DNA from: Seminavis robusta
Taxonomy: Eukaryota; Bacillariophyta; Bacillariophyceae; Naviculales; Naviculaceae
Direction: 5' to 3'
NCBI GenBank assembly: GCA_903772945.1
Contig: CAICTM010000290.1
Coordinates: 16,256-80,255 of the forward strand
DNA: 64,000 nt
Made by a program: the position numbers and the translations under genes. Below, piece after piece: positions 1 through 13,202 of the stretch. Position 1 is the first letter of the stretch. The number at the start of each line of letters is the position of its first letter. A model generated the notes under the pieces. That model was not told where the DNA came from, did not search any database, and was given only the letters and a program-made list of their open reading frames with translations.

Positions 1-2726
1 AATGTGGAACCCACTTGTCTCCGTGCCAGTGTTTCCATGGGCCATGGATCGTCGCGTCAAAGTGGTAGCCCCGTGCCGGAACCCTGTCCACCGCCCACAT
101 CGCTCCGTGCCAGTGTTTCCGTGGGCCTTCCGGTTCGAAGACGAAGCCTTGTCGATCCAGAACACTTGAGAAAGGCAGGATTGCTCGACGAAGATTCGGA
201 AGAAGAAGACTCTTGCACGGCGCCAGACGTAGTGCCAAGGAGCTTGACCGACTCGGACGCCTCCAGCGTCGGGTCGAGCAAAAACGAAGCAAGTGACAAT
301 GGTGAGGCACCAGCGACTCCATCCTCCGGTTTGCGGTTGTCCAGTCACAGCAGCAGTAGTAGTAGTAGTGCTGCCAGCACACCACGGTCCTCGGTGGTCG
401 ATTCCGATTCCAAAATCAAGGCGGGGCTTCGACGAGCATCCAAAGCTGTTGCGGCAGCAGTGCAAAGAAACTCAGTCCAAGCAGAAGGCGACCAAAGCAG
501 AACCAACGCCATGCTCGAAGCTGATGCCAAGCTCAAGCGTGGATTGCGACAGTCGTCCGTCCATTCGTCGAGTGACGCCGGTAGTAAAACTCCCCCGCCA
601 TCGAGTGACGGCANNNNNNNNNNNNNNGCCAAAAGATGGGTTTGAGTCGAAGCTCTCCCTCTGCCGCGGCCCCCCTCACACCCGATAGCCGTCACTCGTC
701 ACGCTCTGCCAGCATGGCGGCGGGCCTCGGACGAGACGACGACTCCAAGTTTCACCTTCGAGTGGCGCGAACGCACACGGACGGCTCGTCCGACACGGCG
801 GCCTCTTCTTCCACTAGTTTTGCTGCCAACGATATGCGTCCGGGAGCCTATTCGGCCGTCACCGCATCACAAGGCGAATTCTCCATGGAACGTGTGGATT
901 CTCTTCGCAAGGGAGGCGTGGAAGTATTGGGCCGAGAGAGCATCAACTCGGCCGCGGCGGGACATGACGTGAGTATTGACCTGTCGAGCTCTCCATCTTT
1001 GTTGGATCTGGAACAAGGAGGAGGGCTGCATTCCACCAACGACCCACCGCTCTTTTCATCCGAGGTGGGAGAGTTGTACGCTCACAATGAACCGAAACCA
1101 AGAAATCACAAGATGCGCGTGGTCGCGGCCCTGGCGGTAGCCATTGTCGTGGCGGGCATTCTTGTGGCAGCTACAGTAGGCAGCGTACTTTCTCGTCAGA
1201 GTGACGGCAACCAGGAGAATGCCAGCATGGGTGTTGTTGCGGAAGCGGAGATCAAGTTGGAGCAAGTCTTTGTGGACCCAATGGCGGAATTGGCGTCCGA
1301 AACGATTGTAGCCATCCAGTTTGGAACGGCTACTGATCCTCGAGTCAAGGCCTTCAAGTGGATCGCAATGGACCCAAATCTGGCAATGTATTCGTCCGCC
1401 CAAAGAAGACAACGTTTTGCTCTGGCGTCGTTCTTCTATGCAACGAACGGACCTGCTTGGTTTGACAACGGAGGAGTCTCGAGCAAGTGGCTTGATTATG
1501 ATGCTCATGAATGCAGTTGGTTCTCTTTGGCTCCTCTTCAGGGCCAACCCGTTTGCAGGACGGCCCCGACATCCGGGCAGATACCTCTGGCCACTCATTA
1601 TGATTACACATCGCTGGTTCTCTCTGGAAGCGACCTGTGGACTGCTGGATCCAGTGAATTTCCCAATCCGACCCTTCAAGGCATTCTGGTTCCAGAACTA
1701 GGAATGTTGACTTCTTTGAACAGGTTGGATCTTGGGGTCCAAAAGCTGCGAGGGACTCTACCAGAGTCCCTTCCTCCCACGTTGACGGAGATTGTCCTCT
1801 ACGACAATGAGCTCACTGGAACTATCGATCCAGTGCTCTATTCCCGAACTAGTCAGCTATGGCTGAGTTTCAATGCATTTGCGCCCTCCACCATCCCTTC
1901 ATCGATCGGCCCTGCACTCACAAGCCTGGCACTGACAGAGTCCAACATTGCTGGCTCCATTCCAAAGCAGCTGTTTGCATCATCTGCACGGGGCTTGGAA
2001 GAGCTCTATCTGTCAGGAAATTCCTTGAGCGGCTCCATCCCTTCTGAAGTTGGACTTGCCACCAATCTTCGTACACTGGAGCTTCATATCAACCAGCTCT
2101 CTTCGTCTCTTCCCAGCGAAATTGGCGATTTGTCCGGCCTGCAGTGGCTATCACTACAGGGCAACAAATTCAGCGGAACGCTTATATCGGAGCTGGGCAA
2201 GATGTCTTCCTTGGAATATCTCCATGTATCAAATCTGGTGCACCGGAACAAAGATTTGCAAGGAACGATCCCTCTTGATTGGTTTGCACTGCCGAATCTC
2301 AAGTCTTTGGCGCTCTCTTCCACAAAGATATCGGGTAGTGTTCCATCTGAGGTTGGCCTCTTGACTTCGCTCGAGAGCTTGATTTTGGACAACAATGGCA
2401 AACTCTCAGCCAGTGTCATCCCCAGCGAGGTCGGGGCTCTGCAGAGGTTGACCGTCTTGGGCATGTCTGACATGAATTTGCACTCTTCCATTCCATCCGA
2501 AGTGGGTCTGTTGTCAAAGCTGACTACACTGCGACTTCACGATAATGAACTGACTGGAGGCATCCCCCAGGAACTGGAATCTTTGTCTTTGCTGGAGCTT
2601 TTCAAGATTGACGGCAACGCAGGCCTTTTGGGAACTGTTCCTACTGAGTTTTGCGCCATTGACATGCTTGATTTTGGATGCGGTGGGAACGGTTTGTGTG
2701 GATGCGATTGTCCCTGCAGCCCTTAG
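1..2726 (+). CDS. LRR-A: single-pass LRR receptor-like protein (5' partial, internal gap)
   Basis: The frame is open from base 1, so the true start probably lies left of the window. A 14-N gap at 614-627 hides a stretch of unknown length and changes the apparent frame; after it the frame runs from about 630 to the TAG at 2724-2726. The first part is a Ser/Arg-rich cytoplasmic region with two KxGLR-type repeats (about 412-440 and 517-550). A hydrophobic helix starting MRVVAALAVAIVV lies at about 1113-1190. Next comes a cap with RFALASFFYATNG and an ECSW-type cysteine region (about 1410-1560), then plant-type LRRs (consensus LxGxIPxELGxLxxL) from about 1670 to 2650. The chain ends in a Cys-rich tail, CGCDCPC. 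Unlike LRR-B it has no introns. The topology (N-terminus inside, LRRs outside) is inferred. No kinase domain is present, so any signalling would need partners. The ligand is unknown. Confidence 0.85.
614..627. other. Assembly gap (14 N) inside LRR-A
   Basis: Fourteen N bases interrupt the cytoplasmic coding region. The frame before the gap (frame 1) and after it (frame 3) differ, so the true missing length is not 14, or an indel lies beside it. Part of the KxGLR repeat region may be collapsed here. Confidence 0.98.
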
Positions 2727-4132
2727 TTAGTACCTTACCCCGCAAAGTGGGGCCAACTACTAGCTAGCTAGAACTTTGTACCAATTCATGCATCTCTATT
2801 CCGAAAGTATCTATCTATCTAGCCAGCTAGGCAGCTAATATTGCGCTCACTAAGATTCATGATGGGATGCGAGACTACATGTACATCTATTTAGATTGGT
2901 GGATGCCGGGGGTTACGGGGGCGTTGGCTGGAGCGCACCATGGTCTACGTGTACATGGAGCGCATCTATTCAATGCCAAGTGGACCCACAGATAGCCAGC
3001 CGGGCCACACGTCAAATTTGTTTGGGAAAGGAAGGTTGAATCATTCGATTAATTAATCATTCCACTTTAGAAGCGATGTTAGGCAGCTTGTTAGGCTTGG
3101 CACACACAGCTACAACAACACCAACTCCGGCATAGTCAGTCAGCCAGCGGCAAAAATCTGCCCTCTGGTGAAACCCATCTCCAAAACTAAGTCTTTTCCT
3201 CCCCAGCCTCTTTTCTTCGGCAACCTACTATGCCATCCCGCATTGGCCTCCAACGGAAAAGGAGTTGGTCGTGCAGTTTGTAGGAGGCAGGGGGCGGGAG
3301 TAAAGTACCGGTACAGGACATATATACGATGTTACACATGTACCGGAACTAATAATACCCATAATGTGGATAAGTAAAAAGTTGTACGGCTGCTAACACT
3401 TTTACAAATTCTCTTGAACCGTCTTTTACGAGTAATCAAAAGGTTGATCCGATTATTGCATCTGTATTTCGGAATTGTTTAACACGTATCAATTATACTA
3501 TTTAAAAAGTAACAAAAGCGAATTTGGACCGAATTTGAGTTTGCAACTTCCAACCGAGGAACAAACTACTAGCTACAGTAGTACTGAATTATTGGATGTG
3601 GTAGCTTGGCTTGTGGTACTGTACCATGGTCGTAGAACGTTCAACAAGTAGATTTATTGGCTCAAGGTTCTTGGTAAATACTCGAGTAAAAGGATTAGAG
3701 GACTACGACTAGAGTCTCTTGGAAGAACGGTCATGGATGACCAGGGGCATCTTTAGCACCAAACAAACAAGCTTGGTGCTTCCCGGGGAGCTGTTTTGCT
3801 TGGTTGTTGGTGGTTGGTTGTCGGCAAGGCAGCAACAACAGGCAACATCAGATAGATAGTCTAGTCTAGATGCCAAAGATCGTCTGCCAATCACCAATCT
3901 ACGTTGTTCCTAGCAAGCAATGCCTTATACCTTATACTTCATAGGAAATCTACAGTGGCGTGCCAATCCTTCATTCATTCTTTATCGGTTACCATCCACG
4001 CCCCAATTTTTTTTGTTTTTGGTGTCAAACACTCTCTAGCTAGCAGCACTGGTACCAGTTCGCCACCAACCATTCGACTTTCTTTACAACAAGACCTTGC
4101 GTGTTAGCGTGAGCAACCATAACCTGTCGATA
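2727..4132. other. Intergenic region between LRR-A and modular protein 1
   Basis: No convincing gene was seen. The stretch has many CTAG/TAGC tetranucleotide runs (for example around 2760 and 2815) and an ACCGGTAC-type palindrome near 3307. It should contain the 3' UTR of LRR-A and the promoter and 5' UTR of the next gene. The short open frames here look like chance. Confidence 0.5.
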
Positions 4133-7100
4133 ATGCTGAATAATAGAGAAGGGGAACTAGAAGCTCAGAATCTCCTCGGTACCATGAAGCACCAGCAGCA
4201 GCGAGGTGAACGCAGGAGCAGTATCGGCCAAAGCTGTCGAGACGACAAGGAGGAGGAGTATCCCCTGGTAGCAGCAGAGGCTCTCGATTCAGATTCCACC
4301 AGCCCTTGTAGTGAAGGAGGGTCTCCTCAGAACAAGACAGAGCGAAAACAGCAGTGCTGGCCCCTGTACCAAACTACCAGGAAGTTCCCAGCACTCGTGG
4401 TAGAAGAGGAAGGTAGGTGTTTGGACTCAAAGGCCCCGGCATAGCCTCCATGAAGCGGACCAAATTTGTATTTAGAACTTGACAATGCCCAACCTGACTA
4501 AGTCTCTTGTTTCCCTGATCTCTCTTTATCTACAGCCGACCTATCCCCAAGAAGAATCCTAGCGACCTCTGTGCGAACATTCTACAAACCAAGGCACAGC
4601 ATCATGAGTTTGATGATAATCCCCACTCTACTGCTGCTAGTGTTCCTGGCGACTCCCGTGGGCAGTGCCTCGAGCAAACAGCTCGTGGCGGTGGATGAAT
4701 ACGAATGCCATCCGTCGGGAATCACCGAGTTGTCTAGGAATTTCATTCTGACCATTGTGGAAGACGACTTATCCTGGATTCTAGACGACGAAGAGGAAGA
4801 ACTGGTCAATGACCTGCTGGACGCATTCCGAGATACCTACAATGAACAGAGCTTTCAATCCTGTGATATTCCTCATTTTCGAACCATTCAATCCATTACC
4901 ATGGATAGCATCCAAGACGATACGGGTAGGGAGCGGATCCATCTTGACCATGACGGTGTCGGCCGAATGCTACAACTGTACCACCTCCTCCGAGCCGCTC
5001 TTTCCGAGCCATGTCCTAGCCAACTTTAGTAGTTCTTTGCACCACCAACCAGTACAGCAACAGCAGCCTTGCCAACGACGATACCGCCACAACGACGAGT
5101 CCAGTGGCAGCCGACAAGCAACTATCCTCCTCTCCTTCCTGTGTGTGTCCCATCGGAGCAACACCCAATTCCAATCGTCTCTCGCTCAAGGAGTTTCTTC
5201 CCATTTTGAACGACGCATGGAGGAATGTCACCGCTCCCTGGAGTGTCACACTGACGGTACAAACCATCACCGAGTTACAAATCATTCCCTGTTCCCAAGA
5301 ACAACTGAGCTTTACATCCTTTGCCTATGTTAATGTCAATGTGGCCAACAACGCCGTGCCATCTGCAAAGGAAGTCAGAGCACTCGAGGATACCTTTATT
5401 CGAACCTACAATCAACTGAGTTTCCTTTCCTGTGACCCCTACTTTCGAACGGTGGTCAGTGCCACTTTGGACCTGGAGTTTGAAGACCGAAAGCCAAAAG
5501 GTTCCTCTGCACGATGGTTGCAGCAGCAGGGGTCGAATGGGACCTTTTTCACAAACATGACTGCAACCACCACCAGTCCGTCATCAGCACCGTCCCTAGC
5601 TCCCACAGATATTCGGTCTGAGGTGGGGAATGCCGCATTTACTGTGACTGGCCAATGCCGAAATTGTCCTGTTACCGATACTGGTAGCTTCAACCTCTTT
5701 GATGATGCCTTTCGTAGGAGGGCAAGAGCGCTGCTAGATGACAGGGGCCAAATCCTATCACCATATCGTTTTGGAGATAGCAAAAGGCAAAAAAGGGATT
5801 TGGCTGCTAGAATGAAGGGAAAGCAGTCGTTGCTGGAGTTTGACAGCATGATGCAGGGCAACCGGTGGCTGCAACAGAACGATATCTGCATTTGTCCCAC
5901 CGAAACTGAAGAGATCACTGAGGAGGCAGAGGAAGCTCCCACCCTCTCGCAGACTGACTTTCTTGACTCCTACAACGTGGAATTGGAGGAGTTACAAGAA
6001 GCCGGGGTAGTGGAAGCTGTGGAAGTGGCAGAGAACGTTGAAGAAGGACAAAAAGTGACTGTGGAACTAGTTTGCTGAGCTTCAAATCGGCAGTGTTCTC
6101 GGACCTCCGCGTCAATATTACTTCTTTCACCATTGAAGAGGCCAGATCCCTTGAGCGGAGTTTCCAAGATTCCTACAACAGGCTTTCTTATGTGACATGT
6201 GATGGTCATTTCAGGAGCGTAGCAAAAGTGGAACTGCAGGTCATCCCAACAGCCAGCACTCCAGTGATTGATCTTGTGGGAGCTGCCCGAAGATTGGAGG
6301 ATGTCTTGCTAGAAAGAGATCTACAACAGGCTATCATAACAAACAGCTCTAGTGGCTTCAATGGCACCAACAGCACCATGAATTCTACAGGGACAGTAGC
6401 ACCCCAACGAGCTCAGCAAGAGATCGTCTCCACATTATTCTCTGTCACAGGTACATGCAGAGACTGTCCAGTCACAGACACTGGCACATTCAACCTCTTT
6501 GATGATGCTTTCCGAAGGCGAAGAAACCTGGTTGCAAGGAAGAATGGGCATCCGATATCATCATCAATTTACCCAGAATTGTTCAGGAAACTTCAGCAGC
6601 AACAGCAACAACAAGTTGGCACCACTGATTCTTGTATTTGCCCTGCTGGGGAAGAGCCGCAGATTGGTTCAGGACCCACAACAGAAAACTTTGAAGTGGC
6701 ATTCAATGATGAAATCGAAGGCCTGGAGGATGATGGCGAAGCAGAATCAGTGCAGACCACGGCTGGAAATGTCGTGGAAGGACAACCAGTCCTCTGTGAT
6801 GGAGAACTTGTGCAATTCAAGTCCTTTGTATATGCTGATATCGGTGTAGATCCGTCAACACTTCCGAACAGCACCATTGAGACATTGGAGAAAGTGTTTG
6901 AGGAAACCTACAACAGTGTGTCATTTGAGGCATGTGATGAGTTCTTTCAGGGTTGTAGTCCAAGGTGGGTACTGGTGGTCTCCAACAAATATCAGGCCGA
7001 AGATTGCAGAAGTGGAAATGAACAGATTCTCGGAAATTCCACAGATTCATCCAACTCGACTAGAAACGAAGGAAGAGTGCTGTTTGAGGTTACTGGGAGA

Positions 7101-10100
7101 TGCAGAAACTGCCCCGTTACTGATACGGGGAGCTTCTCGTTGTTCGATGATGCATTCCGCCGTTCTCTTATGCAAAAAGATGAAATCCCTCTTCTTAAGG
7201 CCCGTGATCCCTTTTTGCAATTTCGTGTTCCGTCAAGGGGGGGCAGACACCTTCAGCAGGCTCTTGACGTGTGTTTGTGTCCAATTGGGAAAGATCCAGG
7301 AGAAGAGCAGAACACTAGCAGATCGGCTGTCTTTCTCACAGAGTACAACACGGCACTTGTCCAAGCACAAGAGGAACAAGCCAGGCCGCAGAATGATGCT
7401 GCTGGTTTGACCATTCCTAAACAGCTGCTCCATTGCACCATACATTATCATTCCTGTCATTGAGATTGAGGAGGTTCTGGAAGATCCCATCAATGCAACC
7501 ACTCCAGCACCCTCTGTGGTTTCTCCTCCCACAACTATACCAACTGTATCGCCACCATTGGGGCCAACACCCAACGTGGCCACGGTTAGTGTCAATGTCA
7601 CAGCAGTCCCAAATACACCTCTCCCAACATCGCCACCAACAGACCAACCAACAGAAGAACCAACCCCAGCACCAACCCGGAACAACAGATGAGCAACACC
7701 ATCACCAACAGAAGAACCAACTGTGGTTCCAACTGTTGCACCAACAGCTGTTCCAACTGGCCAGCCCAGCCAGTTGCTGCTTGGACAAACTACACCCATA
7801 CCCTCCCTCCAACCAACATCCATGCCAACAGTTGTACCAAGCTCCAGCCCCTCCACATCCCCATCTCCAATGCCCACGTTTGCGCCAACACACATCCCCA
7901 CTAGCCAGCCATCATTCGATCCAACCCAAACGCCCACAGGCATCCCATCCTTCTCTCCCACTGCCATGCCAACATGCACTGAGCCACTTCAAAACATGGA
8001 TGCCACGATGATAGTAACACTTACAGGAGACAGTTCTGCCAAAGATAATGTCTACTTTGCCGATGCCTTCTTGAACGCGTCACAGTCAGTCGAATCCACA
8101 TGTTCGGTGGAAGTGCTGGCTGTCACTGTCCAAAGCAGGACTTCACAACGACGTCGCCTCCAGGGAACAGCTGCGAGTGAGGATTTGGTGTTCCTGGCAA
8201 GTGCTGACCTAGTATCCCTGGCTGCATTCTACAGCACTGATTTTGTCGGGCCTCTGTCTGATGCATTCAATGCCATCCTCCAGAATGCCAATATAGTGGC
8301 ATTGATTCAAGGCTCTTCACTTAGCCCATCATCCTCTCCAAGTTTAACGCCTTCCAATAATCCTTCCGGGTCCCCAAGTGTTATCCCTTCCCTTTCACCC
8401 TCCACTGACCCTAGCCCAGTCCCATCACTTGTGCCCAGCACCCAGCCCAGCACCCTGCCCAGTTCCAGTCCTAGCCTCACGCTACCTTCCCAACTGCCAT
8501 CCTCTGATCCTAGTCAGGCCCCAACATTGCAACCCAGTGTTGGGAGTCAAGCACCAAGCACAGCTCCAAGTGCTCTTCCCAGTGGGAGTCAAGCACCCAG
8601 CACAACTCCAAGTGCTCTTCCCAGTGGCAGCATAGCTCCAAGCACAGCTCCAAGTGCTCTTCAAGCGGGAGTGAAGCCCCAAGTACAACTCCAAGTTCCC
8701 TCCCAAGCGGGAGTGAAGCCCAAGTCAGCTCCTAGCACCCTTCAAGTGGATTGCCTTCATCTAGCTCCCAACAGCAGTGATCCCAGTTCACCACAACAGC
8801 CAGGTTCCAAGCAATCAACCGAGTTCCAATCCCAGCACCTTTCCAGTTTCATTCCCAGCACCCAACCAAGTGCCATCCAAGTTCGCATGCCCTCCTACAT
8901 TAAGTGCTCAGACCAAGTGGTGTGCCTAGTCACCACCCGGTTCCAAGCAATCACCCGAGTTCCAATCCCAGCACCTTTCCAGTTTCATTCCCAGCACCCA
9001 ACCAAGTGCACACCAAGTTCTGCCCCGAGTGCTCCTCCTACATTAAGTGCTCAGCCAAGTGGTGTGCCTAGCTCCGGCCCCACCAACAGCCAGGTTCCAA
9101 GCAATCACCGAGTTCCAATCCCAATCCAGTTTCATTCCCAGCACCCAACCAAAGTGCTAGCACCCAAGTTCTGCCCCGAGTGCTCCTCCTACATTAAGTG
9201 CTCAGCCAAGTGGTGTGCCTAGCTCGGCCCCACCAACAGCCAGGTTCCAAGCAATCACCCGAGTTCCAATCCCAGCACCTTTCCCAGTCATCCCAGCACT
9301 TCCCAGTCAATCCCACACCCAACGTGCTACACCAAGTTCATGCCCCGAGTGCTCCTCCTACATTAAGGCTCAGCCAAGTGGTGTGCCTAGTCTCCGGCCC
9401 CACCAACAGGCCACAGCGTTGCCAAAATGCAAATCAACCGCGGAGTTCCAACAACCGTAGTCACCAATTCCCATTTCATTCCCAGCACCAACTGCAAGTG
9501 CCTACACGCAAGTTCTGCTGGGCGCCGAGTGCTCCTCCTACCATTAAGTGCTCAGCCAATTGTGTGCCTAGTCCGGCCACCAACAGCCAGGTTCCAAGTC
9601 AATCACCCAAGAGTTCCAATCCCGCACTTTGCCCGTTCATCTCCCAGTCACCCCAGTAGCTATCACCATTCTGCGGCCCCAATTAGGCTAGCCAAAGTGT
9701 GCACCTAGCATCCAAGGCCCCCCACAGAGTTGCCCCAAGTAAGCACTGCTCAGGGGAGTTGTCCTAAGGTCCCTGGGAGTCACAAGAACAGGCAGTTCAA
9801 AAGTGTCAAGCAGGCAACCAGTTCCAACTCCTCCAGTCACCCACCAACCAAACCAGTGCACACAAGTTCTGCCCACGAGTTCCATACTATGCTAAGTGCT
9901 CAGCCAAGTGGTGTGCCTAGCTTTGGCCCCACGAACAGCCAGGTTCCCAGCTTCTATCCAAGTTTGGGCCCGAGCAAGTCACCTAGTGTCTCACCCAGCA
10001 GGGGCCCCAGCACATCACCCAGCACAGGACCTAGTACAGGACCCAGCAATAGCACCCAGTTAACAAGCACCAAAGCAAAGGACCCAGCACAGGACCTAGT

Positions 10101-11126
10101 ACAGGACCCAGTTTGGCACCCAGTACAGGACCCAGCATAGCACCCAGTACAGCACCAAGCACAGGACCCAGTACAGAACCCAGCATAGCACCCAGCACGG
10201 GATCCAGTACAGGACCCAGCACAAGACCCAGCACGGCACCAAGCGTAGCATTCAGCACAACACCTGCTAGCATCTTTCCATCCCTGGTATCCTCTGTTAC
10301 CTTTATTCCATCATCCTCTGGCACCGTTACCGTGAATCCATCATCCTTGGGTACCTTTATTCCATCCTTTTTTCACTCACACACCATAATTCCATCCTTT
10401 TCACACTCACACACCATCATTCCATCCTTTTCATCCACTGGTTCTGGAACTGGGTCTGGGTCTGTGCGTAGAGGGCTCCTCTTTGATGAGTACGAGACAG
10501 AGCTGCCTACATCAACGCCGTCAAGTGCTGATACTTCATCAAGCTTTGTTCCCTCTGTGAGTGGCGTTCCGTCGTTGTGGAGTGATGCCCCCTCTGTTAT
10601 TCCCTTCATGGCACAGTCAGAGAGCGGTAATCTTCCCGAGGCGACTCCAATTATATCCAGCAGGGCTGTACTGAAAACTGCCATCAACGACTGGGTGGAC
10701 AACGGGGAATCAATTTTTGGGCCCATTGGAAGCTGGGATGTGGCTAGAGTCACGGACTTTAGTGGGCTTTTTCAGAAGAAGATTGGATTTGATGATGACA
10801 TTTCTGCATGGACCACAAAACAGGTCACAGACATGGCTTTCATGTTTGAAGGGGCGTGCCTATTTAATCAAGATCTGAGTTCTTGGGACGTGTCGCGCGT
10901 TTCTTCCTTTCTCGGAATGTTTCAAAATGCTGGCAGTTTCAATCAAGACCTTTGTACTGGTTGGAGCACAAAAATCACTGCCACAAAGCAAGAACTTCAA
11001 GACATGTTTGATTCCGCCAAGAGTTGCCCCACACAAGCGGACCCCACGCGGCAACGTGGCTATGTGTCTCCTTTGTGCTATGTCTGCCAATCTCCGTTCT
11101 TACCTAAGACGCCAGGAATCACCTAA
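4133..11126 (+). pseudogene. Modular protein 1: six-cysteine modules, Ser/Pro stalk, DUF285 (frameshifted)
   Basis: A paralogue of modular proteins 2 and 3. Exon 1 is 4133-4412 (ATG at 4133) and ends in phase 1. The intron 4413-4535 (GTAGGT...TACAG) is supported by its exact counterpart in modular protein 3. Exon 2 continues through a hydrophobic segment (about 4605-4665, rich in LLLL), then four six-cysteine modules (CRNC/CRDC motifs near 5665, 6457 and 7102). A Thr/Pro linker follows (about 7500-7960), then a conserved 100-residue domain with RRRLQG (about 7995-8300), a long Ser/Pro stalk (8310-10,260) and DUF285 repeats (about 10,730-11,000; motif WDVxxVTD). Against protein 3 the frame breaks near 4920, 5050-5100, 6055 (one A lost), 6950-7010, 7400-7440 and 7690, and many times in the stalk. 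The indels are mostly single-base, so consensus error is possible. I call it a pseudogene as sequenced, not as proven biology. Confidence 0.75.
8310..10260 (+). repeat. Ser/Pro stalk of modular protein 1 with a ~150-bp tandem repeat
   Basis: The region encodes SxPS-type repeats. Between about 8800 and 9640 a unit of about 150 bp recurs (starts near 8802, 8939, 9090, 9241 and 9589). Each carries the words GTTCCAAGCAATCAC and AAGTGGTGTGCCTAG and would encode about 50 residues (PSSAPSAPPTLSAQPSGVPS type). The copies differ by small indels, so the reading frame changes repeatedly. From 10,020 to 10,250 a shorter ACAGGACCCAGCACA-type repeat takes over. Confidence 0.85.
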
Positions 11127-13202
11127 TTTGTGGACTCCCTCCCTCAAAATAGATAATCCTTTGTGCAAAGCGCTGTCGGAGTCACACATCCGTGGTCTTT
11201 CGCGCAATCTTTGTGCTCTGGTTTTCGCGGGCCATTAAGACCTTGCCGAAGACCACGAGCAAGCAGAAGCAGCCAACAAGAAGGAAGGGGGGGGACAACG
11301 GCTTTATAACGAGAATGAAGGGAAGATCCATGACGCCAGAAGCACATCACTCTAATGCGAATGCGTGGGAGAGCGATTCGACTTACTGGCCAGCCAGGAG
11401 ACGCAGCGACTGTTACGTTTACCCTCCTCGACCTTGATCGTGGACAAGCAGCGGAAAGCAGGATGGAATCAATACCTCGGCTGCCTGGCAGGGCTGTTGG
11501 TGCCGTCTGTCGATCGCGGTTCGATCCGACTACTGCACATCTAGATTGGAAGACACGTTTACGAAAACACCGCGACGCTCGAATTGTTCCGTGTGTCCCT
11601 AAAAGGGGAGTAGTAGCGGGGAATGGATAAGGCTCGGGAGTAGCTCAAAGCAAAGGCTTCTGTGACAATGAGCAGTTAAGAGAGGGAGCGGGATCGACCT
11701 CCTTGGGAATGCTGTTGGGCATGAGTGAGCGAAAAACCTCCAGATGGACGAATCTGGTTCTTGCTTCAAGGCAGCACAGTGCTTCCTTGCTGTGGCTGCC
11801 ATCGTAATTCCTACTATTCTGGATCGAGCTACTACTAATAATAGGCAATGGCTTCTGACGACTAGTTCCTGTAGAACTAATGATGCAGCGTACGGTTCCT
11901 GTGCGGACCAAACTACCGGTAGCTACCGGCAGAGATGGTAAAAAGATAGTAAAGGAGCGATGGGGGGCTAAGCTAGGCAGAGCGGTGGCGGTAGTGGGTA
12001 GCACAGGGAGAGCAGGGAGGATGGGGGCAGGGCAAAAGGAGGGTAGGGATGGTCGTTGCTCCGGCTCAAGGACGAAACCAGAGATCCTTTCTCTCTGCAG
12101 CCAAACGGTACCAGTGACTCTCGATGCAGCGACACACAGAATGATGAATCCTCCATGCAGCCCGATCGAGGTCGTGTGAAAAAGCTGCACAGTGCGGTTT
12201 CCGAATAGATCGGTACAGCGATGAAGCCCGAAATTGAAATCGATTACACCCACTGGTACTGATAGAATAGCTACGACTGTACTGGTAGCAGGCATTCAGA
12301 AAGCGAAATTCAAAACCGTGCTTAAAATCTGAATTTCTGTTTGAAGTATTTTCGGACCAAGACCGGTTCTTGTGGTTTCGGCGGGGGAACGGTCATGGCC
12401 TATCTATCTGTTGCATCAGATACCCATCGAGTGGTACAGGTACCATTATCGTCTTTTCTAATCATGTCTATTCATGCCGACCCCGCATAACCCCTTGAAT
12501 GAATAGCTATCGCTACTAGTAGGAGCAACACTTGTAGCAATAGCTCATCAGGGGCATATTCTTTCTTCAGGAAGAAGATCGAGTGCATCACCAACGACGA
12601 TCGATTGCTCCAAGAGCAACAATTGGAAAGATCTCTCTCATAGGCACAGCTTGGAGTTTCCAAACTCAAATATTAGCATCCCCAACAATCTTTTACGACA
12701 GAGAATTCCTTTCATCTGGCGCCTATCTAGCTACCGGTACCGTAGCGAGAGGAGGATTGTGCAGTCGACGCGCAACGGCAAAGATATTGTAAAGGACAAC
12801 CGGAGAGAGAACCATTTCAAAATGTCAGGAGCAACCCAAGGTAAGATCCACTCAATTGACTGACCTGACCTGACCGACCTTTGCTGATCGAAACAACGAG
12901 CCCTGAACCCGCCGATTACGCGATTTGATTCTGGAGTGGAGGAACCACCAAGCGGACGCGGATGTATGTCCATTGGTGCGAACAGAGAATGGTTTGTTTG
13001 TTCTCTTTTTTGTTCTGCTCCATTTGCTCGAATCACTCTCGCCTGAAATCTCACACCTTCTCAATTGCCAACCTGCCTTGTTTCCAATTTGTCGCTACTT
13101 CCATCCGTCCCAACATCCACTTGTCTACCACCAAACTCGGCAGACTCGATCGGCAACCCGTCCCGCCATCCAGCTAATGAACGACACCACACCCCAACCG
13201 TT
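11127..13202. other. Intergenic region between modular proteins 1 and 2
   Basis: About 2 kb without a convincing gene. It contains ACCGGT/GGTACC palindromes (near 11,915 and 12,730). A 216-codon open frame on the minus strand (11,645-12,295) has no recognisable domain and reads like low-complexity chance translation. An ATG at 12,822 followed by a GTAAGA donor at 12,841 could be a small first exon of modular protein 2: joined in phase 1 to an acceptor ending at 13,143 it stays in frame with that gene. This is unproven. Confidence 0.4.

Noticed and set aside
7233-7979. Glycine/valine-rich minus-strand open frame (248 codons) opposite modular protein 1
   Set aside because: It is the antisense shadow of the Thr/Pro linker; the same artefact appears opposite every Ser/Pro or Thr/Pro stalk (for example 18,319-18,819 and 34,179-34,883).
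11515-11535. tRNA-like word GGTTCGATCC
   Set aside because: Flanking bases do not pair as a T-stem and no cloverleaf is visible.
11645-12295. 216-codon minus-strand open frame between modular proteins 1 and 2
   Set aside because: No domain, no splice context, and composition like chance translation of intergenic DNA.
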